A stretch of DNA of 64,000 nucleotides from Streptomyces sp. AC555_RSS877 (GTDB lineage: Bacteria; Actinomycetota; Actinomycetes; Streptomycetales; Streptomycetaceae): positions 1 through 64,000 of the forward strand of contig NZ_JAGMUK010000239.1 in assembly GCF_019049245.1 (NCBI RefSeq). Direction: 5' to 3'. Of the stretch, positions 50,641 to 60,091 are shown one piece after another. Below the pieces are notes generated by a model that did not search any database, was not told where the DNA came from, and saw only the letters and a list, made by a program, of their open reading frames with translations. The position numbers and the translations under genes were made by a program. Numbering within the stretch: the stretch's first letter is position 1; each line of letters begins with the position of its first letter.

Positions 50641-51413
50641 CCGGCGGCACGGGAGGGGGCGGTGGTAACTGGCGCTCGGCCTCCTCCCCTTCAGGTCGCC
50701 GCGCCAAAGGCATGGTCACCGCTGCCCGCCCTCCCGCCGCACGCGGTCGAAGGGGAGGCTGATGAGGGGAGCCACTGCTGCGTAGCAACCCGTCGACCTC
50801 CTGCTGGCCCGACTCAAGGCAGGGGGAGGGGCCGCTGATCGGGCTGCCCGGTCATGTCGCCGCAGCCTTGGCAGAGGTGAGGCCTGGCGGGTGACCCTTT
50901 GCGCCGAGCCAGGTGTCCAAGGCCAGAGCCACGATGTCTCCGTGCGATACGTCGGCGTCGGCTGGAAACGGCGAATCGGCCGCTGAAGCTGCGGAACGCG
51001 GGGACGGCGTAGTCGAGTTTTGTCGTGACGTGTCTGCCACGAGGTGCATCCGGGCGCTCGCCGCCGAGGGCGAGCGTCTCAAGCTATTTTTTGATCTTGC
51101 GGCGGTTGGCGTGGGCGAGCTGGAAGGCCAGCAAAATCGTCTGGGCCGCGATGCCGCGGATGCGACGGGAGCCCGCCGCCTCGATGCCCTCGGCCAGCGG
51201 GTTCTTGGCGTAGCCGTTGTAGCCCTCGGATTCCGGCACGGGGCGGCGCTGGTCATCGGCCGAGCCAGGTCGTTCTGGCCCAGGGAGCAGACACACGCGA
51301 GGACTGCCCGACACGCCCTCCCCTCACCTCCGGGGACCCGGACTCTGTGGTGGAGGGGGTCCTCGGCCTCGTAGCGATCAGGGCGCCCTTGGGGCCGGCC
51401 TCGGCTCCGGGAG
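50641..51413. other. Degenerate region with a fragment of a mobile-element-type protein
   Basis: I see no intact gene. On the minus strand (about 51240-51085) the sequence reads ESEGYNGYAKNPLAEGIEAA, GSRRIRGIAAQTILLAFQLA and HANRRKIKK, which looks like the tail of a conserved actinomycete protein associated with mobile or plasmid DNA; I cannot name the family. Another minus-strand tail at about 50960-50852 reads DADVSHGDIVALALDTWLGA. Both are cut off on the upstream side. Confidence 0.35.
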
Positions 51414-52061
51414 TCAGTCCCGGACGGCGCTGCTGATCGCGGCGCGGAGGTCGTCATCTTCCGTTTCTGCGCATGCCGGTGGGAGAGGGGACGCGCTGGC
51501 GGGGTTGAGCGCGTCGAAGAGCAGGGCCATGAAGCGTGCGCGCATGGACGGTGCGGTGCCGGGGAGCGCGAGGCCTGCGATGCCCATGACGAGGAAGTGC
51601 GGTATGTCGTCCGCGGTGAGGTCGGTACGGATCTCGCCCAGCTCCTGTGCGTGCTCGAGGAGGGGGCGGAGGGACTCGCTGAGGCGCTGGAGGGCGTCCA
51701 CGGCGACGTCGGCGAAGTTGGCGGCGAAGGTGACCAGTCCTCGCTCCTCGGTGATCAGGTCGAGTAGCCGGGTGGCGATGTCCAGGAGGGTTTGGCGTGG
51801 GTGGCGGGAGGCCGTGGCGTCGTTGATCAGTGGGAGGAGGTCGGTCTCGAGGATGTCGTCGAGGACGGCCCGGACGATGGCCTCCCGGTTGGGGAAGTGC
51901 CGGTAGAGCGTCGCGATGCCCACGCCCGCCTCGGCGGCGATCTGCTCCAACGAGCCCTCACCCGCGCCGAGGACATTACGTCCGGCCGCAATGATGCGCT
52001 CCATGCTGGAGCGGGCGTCAACCCTGCGTACCCGGTGTGTGCGCGGCGCGGCGTTCGGCAT
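51414..52061 (-). CDS. TetR-family regulator divergent from an MMPL transporter
   Basis: The 215-residue protein starts at the ATG at 52061, behind GGGAGGGTC. The TetR DNA-binding domain reads MERIIAAGRNVLGAGEGSLE, then IAAEAGVGIATLYRHFPNRE. The C-terminal domain (LVTFAANFADVAVDALQRLS, ELGEIRTDLTADDIPHFLVM) is typical of the group with a TetR_C-like SbtR domain. It is divergent from the MMPL gene at 52216, with two similar operator-like dyads in the 154 bp between. Repression of the transporter and itself is the likely function. Confidence 0.9.
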   Translation of the reverse strand: MPNAAPRTHRVRRVDARSSMERIIAAGRNVLGAGEGSLEQIAAEAGVGIATLYRHFPNREAIVRAVLDDILETDLLPLINDATASRHPRQTLLDIATRLLDLITEERGLVTFAANFADVAVDALQRLSESLRPLLEHAQELGEIRTDLTADDIPHFLVMGIAGLALPGTAPSMRARFMALLFDALNPASASPLPPACAETEDDDLRAAISSAVRD

Positions 52062-52110
52062 TTCTGACCCTCCCGTTCTGCACCGCAGACTACTCAATCA
52101 CCTGCGCGGT

Positions 52111-52153
52111 GATAGTACTCTACCGCTTCGGTAGTTCACTATCGCTTTGGTAG
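52111..52153. promoter_or_regulatory. Two overlapping dyads between tetR and MMPL
   Basis: A 33 bp dyad at 52111-52143 has outer arms GATAGT/ACTATC and inner arms CTACCG/CGGTAG around CTT. Overlapping it, CTATCGCTTTGGTAG at 52139-52153 repeats the inner unit CTACCGCTTCGGTAG with two changes. The spacing gives tandem sites with centres about 19 bp apart, fitting a TetR that binds as two dimers. Confidence 0.7.
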
Positions 52154-52215
52154 TACCCTCTCACTTCGTGGGACGCGTGTGCCCAGCAGGGGTGCGCCGG
52201 AGAAGGGAGAAGGCT

Positions 52216-54558
52216 GTGTCTGTGCTGCTGTACCGGCTGGGGCATTTCGCCTACGCCAGGCCCTGGTATGTGATCGCCGGCTGGCTGGCGGTGGTGTTCG
52301 CCGTGGTGGCTCTGCTCGTGGTCAACCCGGTCAAACTGAGCAACGAGGTGCGCATCGACGGCACCCCCGCCCAGGAGGTCATCGACGATCTGGCGAAGTC
52401 CCTTCCCGAGGCGTCCGGCGGGCAGGGCATGCTGGTGTTCCGCGCGCAGAACGGAACGCGAGTCGACGGCGACGACAGCCGCGCCGCCCTCATCGCCGCG
52501 GTGGACGCGGTCTACCGCCACGACCACGTCATCGACGCCCGCGAGGTCCTCGCCGCCGAGTTGTCCAAGGGGGAGAAGAGTCTGCTGCTGCGGACCCAGG
52601 CGGCGGTGGCCGAAGCCGCCGGGCAGCCGACGGGAGGCAAGGTGCCAGCCCCGCTGCTGCAGGACGGCCGACCGGTGCCCGGGGTCGTCGTCTCGGCCGA
52701 CGGCTCCACCGCCCTGATGCAGTTCCAGTTCGACGAGCAGACCTACGAGCTGCCCTCCGGCACGATCGACAGCACCGTCGAGGCCGCCGAGCGGCAGGCC
52801 GAACGCGGCCACCTCGACGTCCTGCCGTCGGCGGCGATGCTGGAGATACCCGAGATCGTGGGCGTCGGTGAGATCGTCGGCGTGGTGGTGGCAGCCATCG
52901 TCCTGCTGGTCACCCTGGGGTCGGTCGTGGCGGCGGGCTTGCCCCTGGTCATCGCGCTGGTCGGTGTCACGGTGGGCGTCGGCGGCGCCTTCACCCTCTC
53001 TACCGTCTTCGAGATCCACTCGCTCACCGCCGTACTGGCCCTGATGCTGGGACTCGCCGTCGGCATCGACTACGCCCTGTTCATCGTCAACAGGCAACGG
53101 CGGCTCATCCTGGACACCGGCCTGGACGCGCACGAGGCGACCGGCCGCGCCGTCGGCACCGCCGGCAGCGCGGTCTTCTTCGCCGGCAGCACCGTCATCA
53201 TCGCCCTGGCAGGACTGTTGGTGGTCGGTATCACCCTGCTCAGCACCATGGCCCTCGCCGCCGCGGCCACGATCGCCATCACCGTCCTGCTCGCCCTGAC
53301 CCTGCTGCCGGCGCTCCTGGGCCTGGTCAAGGAGCGCATCTGCTCGGCCAAAACCCGACGCACGGCGCAGCAGCAGGCCTCGACCGCGGCACGGACACGG
53401 GCAACCCGCTGGGGATCACACCTTGTCCGCCACAAGTACCCCGCTCTCACGGCGGCGTTCCTGATCCCTCTAGTTCTGGCGCTGCCCGCCCTCGACATGA
53501 GGATGGGCCTGCCGTCCGGCGCCAGCTACAACCCCGACACCGCACAGCGCCAGAGCTACGAGGAGGTCAGCGACACCTTCGGCCCCGGCTACAACGGCCC
53601 CCTCATGCTCGTCGCCCGCCCCTCCGAGAGCGGTCGGCCGCTCACTCCCGCGGCCCTCGCCGCGGTCGTCTCCGAGCTGAAGGACACCGAGGGCGCCACT
53701 TCGATCTCTCTGGCAGGTATGAACACCGCCGGCACCGTGGCCGTCCTCAGCCTCATCCCCGACGACGGCCCGAACGACGACGGCACCAAGGACCTCGTCA
53801 CCTGCGTGCGGGACAAGAGCCGGGAGATCCGCGGAACCCAGGGCGTCGCCATCGGCGTCACCGGCTTCACCGCCCTCGCGATCGACGTGTCCGACCGCCT
53901 CGCGGACGTCCTGCCCCTCTACGTCGCCACCGTCCTCGGGCTCTCGCTGATCGTCCTGCTCCTGGTCTTCCGCTCGGTCGTCGTCCCAGTGATGGCCACG
54001 TTCGGCTTCCTGCTCAGCATCGCCGCCACCTTCGGCATCACCACGGCCGTCTTCCAATGGGGCTGGCTCCAGGCGCTGTTCGGAATCGACGCGAGCGCAC
54101 CCGTGATGAGCCTGCTGCCCATCATCGTCACTGGCGTGCTCTACGGACTGGCCATGGACTACCAGGTGTTCCTGGTCACCTCGATGCGTGAGGCCCGCAT
54201 GCACGGCGCCGACCCGCTCGACGCGACCGTCTCCGGCTTCGCTCGGGCGAGCGCCGTTGTGATCGCGGCGGCCACGATCATGGTCTCGGTCTTCGCCGGA
54301 TTCATCTTCAACGCCCAGCCCATGATCAAACAGGCGGGATTCGCGCTGGCGGTGGGCATCCTCATCGACGCGTTCGTCATCCGCATGACGTTCATCCCGG
54401 CCACCATGGCACTCGCACGGGAGAAGGCCTGGTGGATTCCCGTGTGGCTGGACCGTCTCCTGCCCGATCTGGACGTCGAAGGCGAGAAACTCGCGCAGAA
54501 GATCCCGCTTCCCCATCCTGCCGCACCTCGGCCACACGCCACAGCACAGAAGACCTGA
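52216..54558 (+). CDS. MMPL-family RND transporter under TetR control
   Basis: The 780-residue protein starts at GTG 52216 after AAGGGAGAAGG. The layout is that of MmpL transporters: LLYRLGHFAYARPWYVIAGW at TM1, LAVGIDYALFIVNRQRRLIL in the first helix bundle, GFTALAIDVSDRLADVLPLY at the start of the second and VLYGLAMDYQVFLVTSMREA near the end. It finishes with WLDRLLPDLDVEGE. The proton-relay Asp-Tyr pairs are intact. It is homologous to the MMPL protein at 15691 but has a different regulator (divergent TetR). Lipid or drug export is expected; substrate unknown. Confidence 0.92.
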   Translation: MSVLLYRLGHFAYARPWYVIAGWLAVVFAVVALLVVNPVKLSNEVRIDGTPAQEVIDDLAKSLPEASGGQGMLVFRAQNGTRVDGDDSRAALIAAVDAVYRHDHVIDAREVLAAELSKGEKSLLLRTQAAVAEAAGQPTGGKVPAPLLQDGRPVPGVVVSADGSTALMQFQFDEQTYELPSGTIDSTVEAAERQAERGHLDVLPSAAMLEIPEIVGVGEIVGVVVAAIVLLVTLGSVVAAGLPLVIALVGVTVGVGGAFTLSTVFEIHSLTAVLALMLGLAVGIDYALFIVNRQRRLILDTGLDAHEATGRAVGTAGSAVFFAGSTVIIALAGLLVVGITLLSTMALAAAATIAITVLLALTLLPALLGLVKERICSAKTRRTAQQQASTAARTRATRWGSHLVRHKYPALTAAFLIPLVLALPALDMRMGLPSGASYNPDTAQRQSYEEVSDTFGPGYNGPLMLVARPSESGRPLTPAALAAVVSELKDTEGATSISLAGMNTAGTVAVLSLIPDDGPNDDGTKDLVTCVRDKSREIRGTQGVAIGVTGFTALAIDVSDRLADVLPLYVATVLGLSLIVLLLVFRSVVVPVMATFGFLLSIAATFGITTAVFQWGWLQALFGIDASAPVMSLLPIIVTGVLYGLAMDYQVFLVTSMREARMHGADPLDATVSGFARASAVVIAAATIMVSVFAGFIFNAQPMIKQAGFALAVGILIDAFVIRMTFIPATMALAREKAWWIPVWLDRLLPDLDVEGEKLAQKIPLPHPAAPRPHATAQKT

Positions 54559-54768
54559 CGCGCCGTCGGCGAGCGTGCGCCTGCCGACAACACCGAACCC
54601 GCGGTCGTCGGCCGCGGTGCCGGTGTCATCCTCGCCGCGGTCGACGGTGGCGCCGACAGGCGTTCTATAACGGTGCGGTGGCCCCCACCTCGTAGTCGTA
54701 CCTGCGGGCGAGCGGCAGTGGGGCCGCCTCGGGACGTCACGCGCTGCTCTTCAACCAGGTGGGGTCAG

Positions 54769-55104
54769 ATGGCCAAACGCGCAGAAGCGCCGCCCGCGCT
54801 GTACACGGCCGTGGCGCAGGGTCTTCTCTGGGACTCCGTCACCCAACAACCCCTCGGCGGCCCGTTCCCCACTCCCGGCGAGCCGATCCGCTCCCTTGCC
54901 TCCAGCTCCGACGACACCACCCTCCTCGTCGCCGGCAGTCACGTGCCCCTCCACCGCTACACGGTCGACCCGAGCCGGGCGGTAGCCGAAATCTGTGCCC
55001 GCGTTGGCAAGGTCGACCTGACGAGAGCGGAGTGGAGCACGTACGTACCTGACGCGCCGTACACACCAGGCTGTGCGGCCAGCCGCACCGGTGACGGTTG
55101 TTGA
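54769..55104 (+). pseudogene. C-terminal end of a WD40-repeat protein
   Basis: The frame from 54769 reads ALYTAVAQGLLWDSVTQQPL, GEPIRSLASSSDDTTLLVAG, and VPLHRYTVDPSRAVAEICAR, VDLTRAEWSTYVPDAPYTPG. This is the last blade and typical tail ('LC.R.G.DLTRAEW..Y.P..PY...C') of the large Streptomyces NTPase-WD40 proteins. All preceding domains are missing. It may be translated from the ATG at 54769, but as a fragment. Confidence 0.6.
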
Positions 55105-55115
55105 TGTGTCATGTT

Positions 55116-55140
55116 CATCTGCGGGGCTTCCCCGCAGATG
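55116..55140. terminator. Perfect hairpin after the WD40 fragment
   Basis: CATCTGCGGGG (55116-55126) and CCCCGCAGATG (55130-55140) form a perfect 11 bp stem with a CTT loop, 12 bp after the WD40 fragment stop. It is a very stable terminator-like structure without a T tract. Confidence 0.7.
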
Positions 55141-55865
55141 GTGAAGGAGATCCCCAGGAGCACGTTCCCGAAGACCGGCCTCGCCGCCAGGGCGCCGCCG
55201 TCGCGCCCAACAACGTGACAGCACCCACTGCCGCGTAATCCCTTTCCTGGTTGATGGCGACAATGGGCCGGTGTCGAGGGAGTGTCCTTGCCCTGTCTGA
55301 CGAGGAAGACGAGTCGCCCCTGCTGGAGTGGCGTCTGCGGCGGTCCGGGTGATCCCCTTGGCCAGGGCGAGTATTCAAATACGTCGAGGTCGGAACGGAC
55401 AGCACCGGTGCTTTTCGCCCAGGCAGGCAGACAGTGCGGACGCGGCTGTGTGCATCGACTGGTGGCAGTGATCGAACAGGCCGCCGCCGACATCGAGGTG
55501 CCGAATCCTCACCGCCGCGAACCAGGACAACCCCACCCACCGCGGACGCATCCCGCACCAGCGCCGATCGGCCCTTTGGACACAGAGTGGCGGGCCCGCC
55601 AGCTGCACCGCTGGGCGTTGTCTTGATGCCGCGCTTGGCGGTTTCGTCGCCGGAAGTCGGGTGTGTCCTACGCCCGAACTGCCCAGCCTCGTGCAGCGGC
55701 CACTTCCGGGCGCGGTCGGTGCGGCGGGGATGGACTTACCGCTCGCGCGAGGCGGTGGCCTGACGCTGTTTCTCTGGGGAGCGCCCGCCGCATGTATTTA
55801 GAGGACGTCGACGCAGGCGTCGCACGTGTCGTGTTCTCCGCGAAGTGCGCCCCTTTCTCCGCGCT
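55141..55865. other. Gene-free stretch
   Basis: Several frames are open, but none has the look of conserved protein; the translations are arginine-, proline- or serine-rich and lack start sites with ribosome binding sites. On the minus strand a short piece reads INQERDYAAVGAVTLLGATA (about 55255-55195) and may be a decayed fragment of unknown origin. Confidence 0.4.
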
Positions 55866-56150
55866 TTAACTGGGTGCTGAAATCCGCCCCTTCGACGAGC
55901 GGACAGCTGCGGCAGGAGGCTCGACTGCGCCCTGTCCCGAACTGAGCCCGTCCTGCAGGAGGTCCCCGAGCTCGGAGAAGGCGTCGCCGGCGGTCAGGCC
56001 GGTCCTCTCCAGAAGGATCCCCGACTGCACCGCGTCGATGGTGACTGCCACGACATGGGCGGCGAAATGCCCGTTGAGGGCGCGGAAAGCACCGGTCTGC
56101 ACGCCTTCCTCGATCAGTTGGTGACCCGGTGCGCCGCAGGTGCGGAGTTC
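55866..56150 (-). pseudogene. TetR-family regulator, C-terminal fragment
   Basis: On the minus strand the frame reads GHQLIEEGVQTGAFRALNGH, FAAHVVAVTIDAVQSGILLE and RTGLTAGDAFSELGDLLQDG, then ends at 55866. This is the last third of a TetR repressor. Upstream of about 56150 the similarity stops, so the helix-turn-helix is lost. Its position near the NmrA-family gene and its operators makes it a candidate for the lost regulator of that regulon; this is a guess from position. Confidence 0.55.
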
Positions 56151-56166
56151 TTGCGGTAGATCTGTG

Positions 56167-56187
56167 CGGTCGGTTCGTAACCGACCG
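56167..56187. repeat. Perfect inverted repeat beside the TetR fragment
   Basis: CGGTCGGTT (56167-56175) and AACCGACCG (56179-56187) are perfect complements around CGT. It resembles a TetR-type operator and lies at the cut end of the TetR fragment, where its promoter would not be expected. It may mark a rearrangement junction or a site belonging to another lost gene. Confidence 0.45.
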
Positions 56188-56349
56188 AACGTCTACGTCG
56201 TCCCGGGTTCCGACGCCGAGCGGCACGTGACCGACCGGTTCCCAAACAAGCGCACGAAGCATGTGGCGATGAGCTTGCGAGCGAACAGCATCGACGCTCT
56301 GGTGGAAGGCCTGCCGCTGATCTTTCAGCGTGAACAGGCCAAGGACATG

Positions 56350-56890
56350 TCCGCCACGTACCACTTCACTTGCAGGCCGTACTCGTGCTGCGCTGATCCG
56401 CCGACGACACCCGGCAGGCCCAACTCGCCTGAGACAACGGCATCTCGATCCCAGCCGACTACCACCACTCCGCGAGCGCCTGACTGTGCCGGCCGACCAC
56501 GCGCCGGACCCGTTCTCCGCGCTGGAGTGGACGGGGGTGGCCGGGCCCCTCCCGGCGCCCGGACGGGAACCGGAACGCCCTTGGGGCCGCCGGTGGTGCC
56601 CGACGTGAACAACGGGACCAGCGGGGCGTCCGGGTCCGTCGCGACCGGGCGGCCCTGCGGCGCGGGGCCGGAGTACCGGGCGAGCAGTTCACCGAAGGAC
56701 AGTTCCGCGCTCTCGGGCCCCCCGGCGACCACGGTCAGCCAGGACCGGTCGGCGGGCATGTCCTCCCCGGGTGCGAGCTTGCCGCGCTGGTCCGCGTCGA
56801 CCACGACGGCCTTCGCTCCACTTGCACCGAGCCGCAGGGCCACGGCGGACGGCGCGAAGGCGGTGAACAGCCGTACGTGCATGGCCCCGC
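56350..56890 (-). pseudogene. AMP-dependent acyl-CoA synthetase, internal fragment
   Basis: The minus strand reads GAMHVRLFTAFAPSAVALRL, GASGAKAVVVDADQRGKLAP and the AMP-binding signature LVPLFTSGTTGGPKGVPVPV. After a frame change and a gap comes a short EYGLQVK piece. The start, the remaining adenylation domain and the whole C-terminal domain are missing. The fragment ends just upstream of the NmrA promoter. Confidence 0.6.
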
Positions 56891-56904
56891 GGTGCCATGA
56901 GCGG

Positions 56905-56953
56905 TTGCCACCCGGAAACCGATCGGTGTACGATGATGGAAACCGATCGGTTT
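56905..56953 (+). promoter_or_regulatory. NmrA-gene promoter with two copies of the AAACCGATCGGTTT operator
   Basis: A -35 TTGCCA (56905-56910) and -10 TACGAT (56929-56934) are 18 bp apart. The spacer contains AAACCGATCGGTGT (56916-56929), and AAACCGATCGGTTT (56940-56953, perfect) lies over the expected start of transcription. Centres are 24 bp apart. The same arrangement occurs upstream of the SDR (61721-61771) and the MFS exporter (62255-62304). Confidence 0.85.
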
Positions 56954-56972
56954 TCAGTCTGGAGTCGCGCCC

Positions 56973-58070
56973 ATGTCTACTCATGCCACCTCCTCCATCT
57001 TCGTCATCGGCGGCACAGGGGCCCAGGGAATGCCCGTTGTCCGCGCCCTTGTCGCGGACAAGAAGTACTCCGTCAAGGTCCTCACCCGAGACGCCACCTC
57101 CCCCCGAGCCCAGGAGCTCGTTGCGCTCGGCAACGTCTCTATCCTCGAAGGGACCTTCGCCGACGAGGACGTGCTGCGCGAGGGATTTCGCGGCTGCGAC
57201 GGGGCGTTCATCAACATCGACGGATTCAACACCGGCGAGAAGACGGAGACCTACTGGGCCATCCGTACGTATGAGATAGCGATCGAAGAAGGTATCAAGT
57301 TCTTCGTCTACGGAAACCTCGACTACGCCCTCAAGAAGTCGGGCTACGACTCCAGGTTCCGCACCGGCCACTATGACGGCAAGGGCCGCATGGCCGAATG
57401 GGTGCTGTTCCAGAACGAAAAGAACAGCGACCGGATGGGAGCGGCGGTCTTCACCTCGGGTCCCTACATCGAGATGGTGATCTCACCGCTCACGCCCATG
57501 ACGCCGTCCATCGAGGACGGTGTCGTCACGTGGCGAGTCCCGCTCGGCGAGGGAGCCGTCCCGCACGTGGCCCTGGAAGACTGCGGATTCTACGTCCGCT
57601 GGCTCTTCGACCATCCGGAACGGGCTAACGGCATGGACCTCGAAGTCGCCATCGAGCACATGACCTACGCCGACATGGCCGCGGCATTCGAGAAGGTCAC
57701 CGGGCGCCCGGCGCAGTACATCGACACCGATCTGGACGCGTACTGGAACAGTCCGGACCTGACGGGGCTTGCCGATCACCCTGCTGGATACAACGCCGAC
57801 CCCGACGACAAGAGCACCATGAGTTTCCGTGACAATTTCACCGGATTCTGGAATGTGTGGAAGCACGGGATCATCACCAGGGACTACGCCCTGCTCGACG
57901 AAATCCACCCCAACAGGATCAGGAGCGCTGAGGGGTGGTTCCGCCGGGAGGACCGGTTGGGCAGGGAACTGGGCAAGGGGAGTCTTTGGGAGAGGGTTCA
58001 GCCGGAGAATTGGAGCATGGATTCCGCGGTCCTCAAGAGCAGCGCGGACTTCAGGACGGGAAAGTTGTGA
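56973..58070 (+). CDS. NmrA-family NAD(P)-binding protein
   Basis: The 365-residue protein has the NAD(P)-binding motif FVIGGTGAQGMPVVRAL (GGTGAQG at 13-19) and the NmrA-like strand pattern SVKVLTRDATSPRAQELVAL, NVSILEGTFADEDVLREGFR and GCDGAFINIDGF. The active-site tyrosine of true SDR enzymes is not in its usual context, so it may be a redox sensor or an atypical reductase. It starts at the ATG at 56973. Two operators shared with the SDR and MFS genes downstream place it in the same regulon. Confidence 0.87.
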   Translation: MSTHATSSIFVIGGTGAQGMPVVRALVADKKYSVKVLTRDATSPRAQELVALGNVSILEGTFADEDVLREGFRGCDGAFINIDGFNTGEKTETYWAIRTYEIAIEEGIKFFVYGNLDYALKKSGYDSRFRTGHYDGKGRMAEWVLFQNEKNSDRMGAAVFTSGPYIEMVISPLTPMTPSIEDGVVTWRVPLGEGAVPHVALEDCGFYVRWLFDHPERANGMDLEVAIEHMTYADMAAAFEKVTGRPAQYIDTDLDAYWNSPDLTGLADHPAGYNADPDDKSTMSFRDNFTGFWNVWKHGIITRDYALLDEIHPNRIRSAEGWFRREDRLGRELGKGSLWERVQPENWSMDSAVLKSSADFRTGKL

Positions 58071-58163
58071 ACGGACCGGTCGCACGGTGTGCTCTGTATC
58101 ACTTGCGCGCCCCCCATTACTGCGGTTGAACTCGCAGTGGCGGGCCCGGTGATCATCCGGCAC

Positions 58164-58930
58164 TCATGTCAGTCCGGTCTCGGTGAGGCAGCCGTCGATC
58201 AGTTCCGGACGGTACTGGATCTTCTTGAGCTTGCGCTTCATAACGCGGGCCAGGTGGTCGAGGTTGGCGGCGGCGAAGTCGGCCAGGCCGCGCTTGACCA
58301 ACGACCAGTGCCCTCCTGCGGATTGAGCTCAGGAGCGTAGGACGGCAACTGGAACACCGTCAGCCACTCCTCGTTCTCCACGAAGAACAGCGCGAGCTCG
58401 TCGACCAGATGGACGTTGAGATTGTCCCAGACCCAGACCACGGGGGCCTGGAGCTGGTGGTGCGCCACGACGATCAGGTCACGGTAGTCCTGCCAGGTGA
58501 AGCTCTTCGCCTCTCCCCTCCGGCCCCGGTACACGTGCAACCGGTAGATCAGACGCGATCGTTCACCGCTCTTGCGGCAGACCAGTTCCGTCACGGAGAA
58601 CCGTCCCCGGTTCGCGCCACGCACCCGCACCTGCGGTGTCCGGCCGCGCGGTGCCCACGTGTGCCCCTTCGGCGGCCTCAGTCCCTGCCCGGCTTCGTCC
58701 TCGAAGCAGATGTAGGCGTCCCGGCCGCCGCGGTGGCTTTACCGTCCCCCACACCTCGCTCCGCCACCGCTCGACACTCGCGTCGTCACGCTCCAGCGCC
58801 CGCCTCGCTGGCATCTGCGGTGACCACCCGTGCCGCCGCAGGAGCTTCCAGACCCCCTGCACCGTGTACTCCACCAGGAACAGCCGGATGATCAGCGCGC
58901 GGATTGCGGAGGGGCGCCGTTCGGTCTGCC
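58164..58930 (-). pseudogene. IS630-family transposase remnant
   Basis: Minus-strand blocks in order are SAIRALIIRLFLVEYTVQGV, WKLLRRHGWSPQMPARRALE, then in another frame CFEDEAGQGLRPPKGHTWAP (first catalytic Asp region) and VRVRGANRGRFSVTEL. Next are APVVWVWDNLNVHLVDELAL (second Asp, DNLNVH) and FQLPSYAPELNPQE (the Glu). After a further frame change KRGLADFAAANLDHLARVMK leads to a stop at 58164-58166. All three catalytic residues can be found, but two or more frameshifts and a missing N-terminus inactivate it. Terminal repeats and a TA target duplication were not identified. Confidence 0.75.
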
Positions 58931-58989
58931 CCGATGTCCGCGCGGACTGGCTGTTTGTGGCTGGTTTGTGGTTGACGCTCCGGCGGCGC

Positions 58990-59325
58990 CCCTCGTCCGT
59001 GCACGCGGCCATCGGCTTCAAGGGCTCCCCGGCGTACGCGGCGGCCACGGGCGGGATCGACGCCCTCGTACGGCAGTTGGCCGTCGAGTACGGAGGCCGG
59101 ATCAGGTTCAACTCCGTCCTGCCCGGAGCCGTGGTCACCTCCTTGTGGGCCGAGGTGCCCGAGGAGTACAAGGTGCAGACCGCCGCGCGCACCCCCGTCG
59201 GCAGGCTCGGAGTCCCCGAGGACGTCGCCGCCGCCGTGGCCTTCCTCGCCTCGGATGACGCCTCTCTCGTCACCGGCCAGAACCTGCTCGTGGACTGTGG
59301 CCGCAGCATCAACTCCCAGGAGTAG
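58990..59325 (+). pseudogene. SDR-family oxidoreductase, C-terminal fragment
   Basis: From about 58990 the frame reads GFKGSPAYAAATGGIDALVR, QLAVEYGGRIRFNSVLPGAV and DVAAAVAFLASDDASLVTGQ, NLLVDCGRSINSQE, ending at 59325. This is the second half of a classical SDR, with the catalytic tyrosine in PAYAAATGG, where the usual lysine is replaced by glycine. The cofactor-binding half is gone, replaced by the IS630 remnant. Confidence 0.65.
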
Positions 59326-59334
59326 GCCACCGGC

Positions 59335-59986
59335 CTCGCCGGACCTCGCCAGTCCTGGGCGACCGGCCGCCCCGGGCAGCTCGCCGTAGCCGCCGTCGGT
59401 CAGGCCGTCGAGATCCTGCACCAGTCTGCCGAGGCCGCCTCCGAGCGTGGCGGGGTCGGTGCCGTGCCGGCGCTTCAGCGCGTCGGCGCCCATCATGAGG
59501 GTCCACGGGCGCGGTGATTCCGAGCACGATCGCGCCGCCGCGCGTCCACAGTCCGTCGTCCGGATCGGACCACGTGACCATCGGTGCGATCGCCTTCAGC
59601 TCCGGCGGCTTGGACGGCGCCGCCATCCACTGCGTGTTGCCGAAGTAGCTGGCGCCGATCATGCCGACGGAACCGTTCGCGCCGGGAAGGGCGGCAGCCC
59701 ACCGTACGGTGTCGTACCCGTCGCTCTCCTCGTGCGTCCACGGCTCCCACTCACCCTCGGAGGCGAACCGGCCGCGGGTGTCCTGGAGCACCACCATGAA
59801 GCCACGCCGAGCCGCCGCCAGGGGATCGAGGATCGCGACCGCCAGGGGCATCTGCTTCCCGTACGGCAGCCTGCTCGGCAGGACCGGCCACGGTCCGCTG
59901 CCGCCGGGCCGGTAGACATCCGCGCGCAGCACCGTGCCGTCACGCATCTTGGCGGGTACGTCGAACTCGATCTGTATCTCCGTCAT
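59335..59986 (-). pseudogene. CocE/NonD-family hydrolase, N-terminal fragment
   Basis: From the ATG at 59986, with AAAGGAGC upstream, the frame reads IQIEFDVPAKMRDGTVLRAD, VYRPGGSGPWPVL, FMVVLQDTRGRFASEGEWEP and GSVGMIGASYFGNTQWMAAP. This is the catalytic start of an X-Pro dipeptidyl-peptidase/cocaine-esterase-like hydrolase with the nucleophile in GASYFG. Near 59505 the homologous text shifts frame (MMGADALKRRHG, then LVQDLDGLTDGGYGELPGAA), and at about 59335 it stops against the SDR fragment. The lid and C-terminal jelly-roll domains are missing. Confidence 0.7.
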
Positions 59987-60091
59987 GTGCCGCTCCTTTG
60001 CCTGCCACGACGTTTTCGCGAGACATGGTTGATCGGGTCTCCACCCACGCGACACCCCCGAAAGGGGGTGACCACGGCGCTCTCGGGTCGC

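Noticed and set aside
55115..55558. Minus-strand 147-codon ORF
   Set aside because: No ribosome binding site, and Arg/Ser-rich composition; it ends inside the terminator hairpin.
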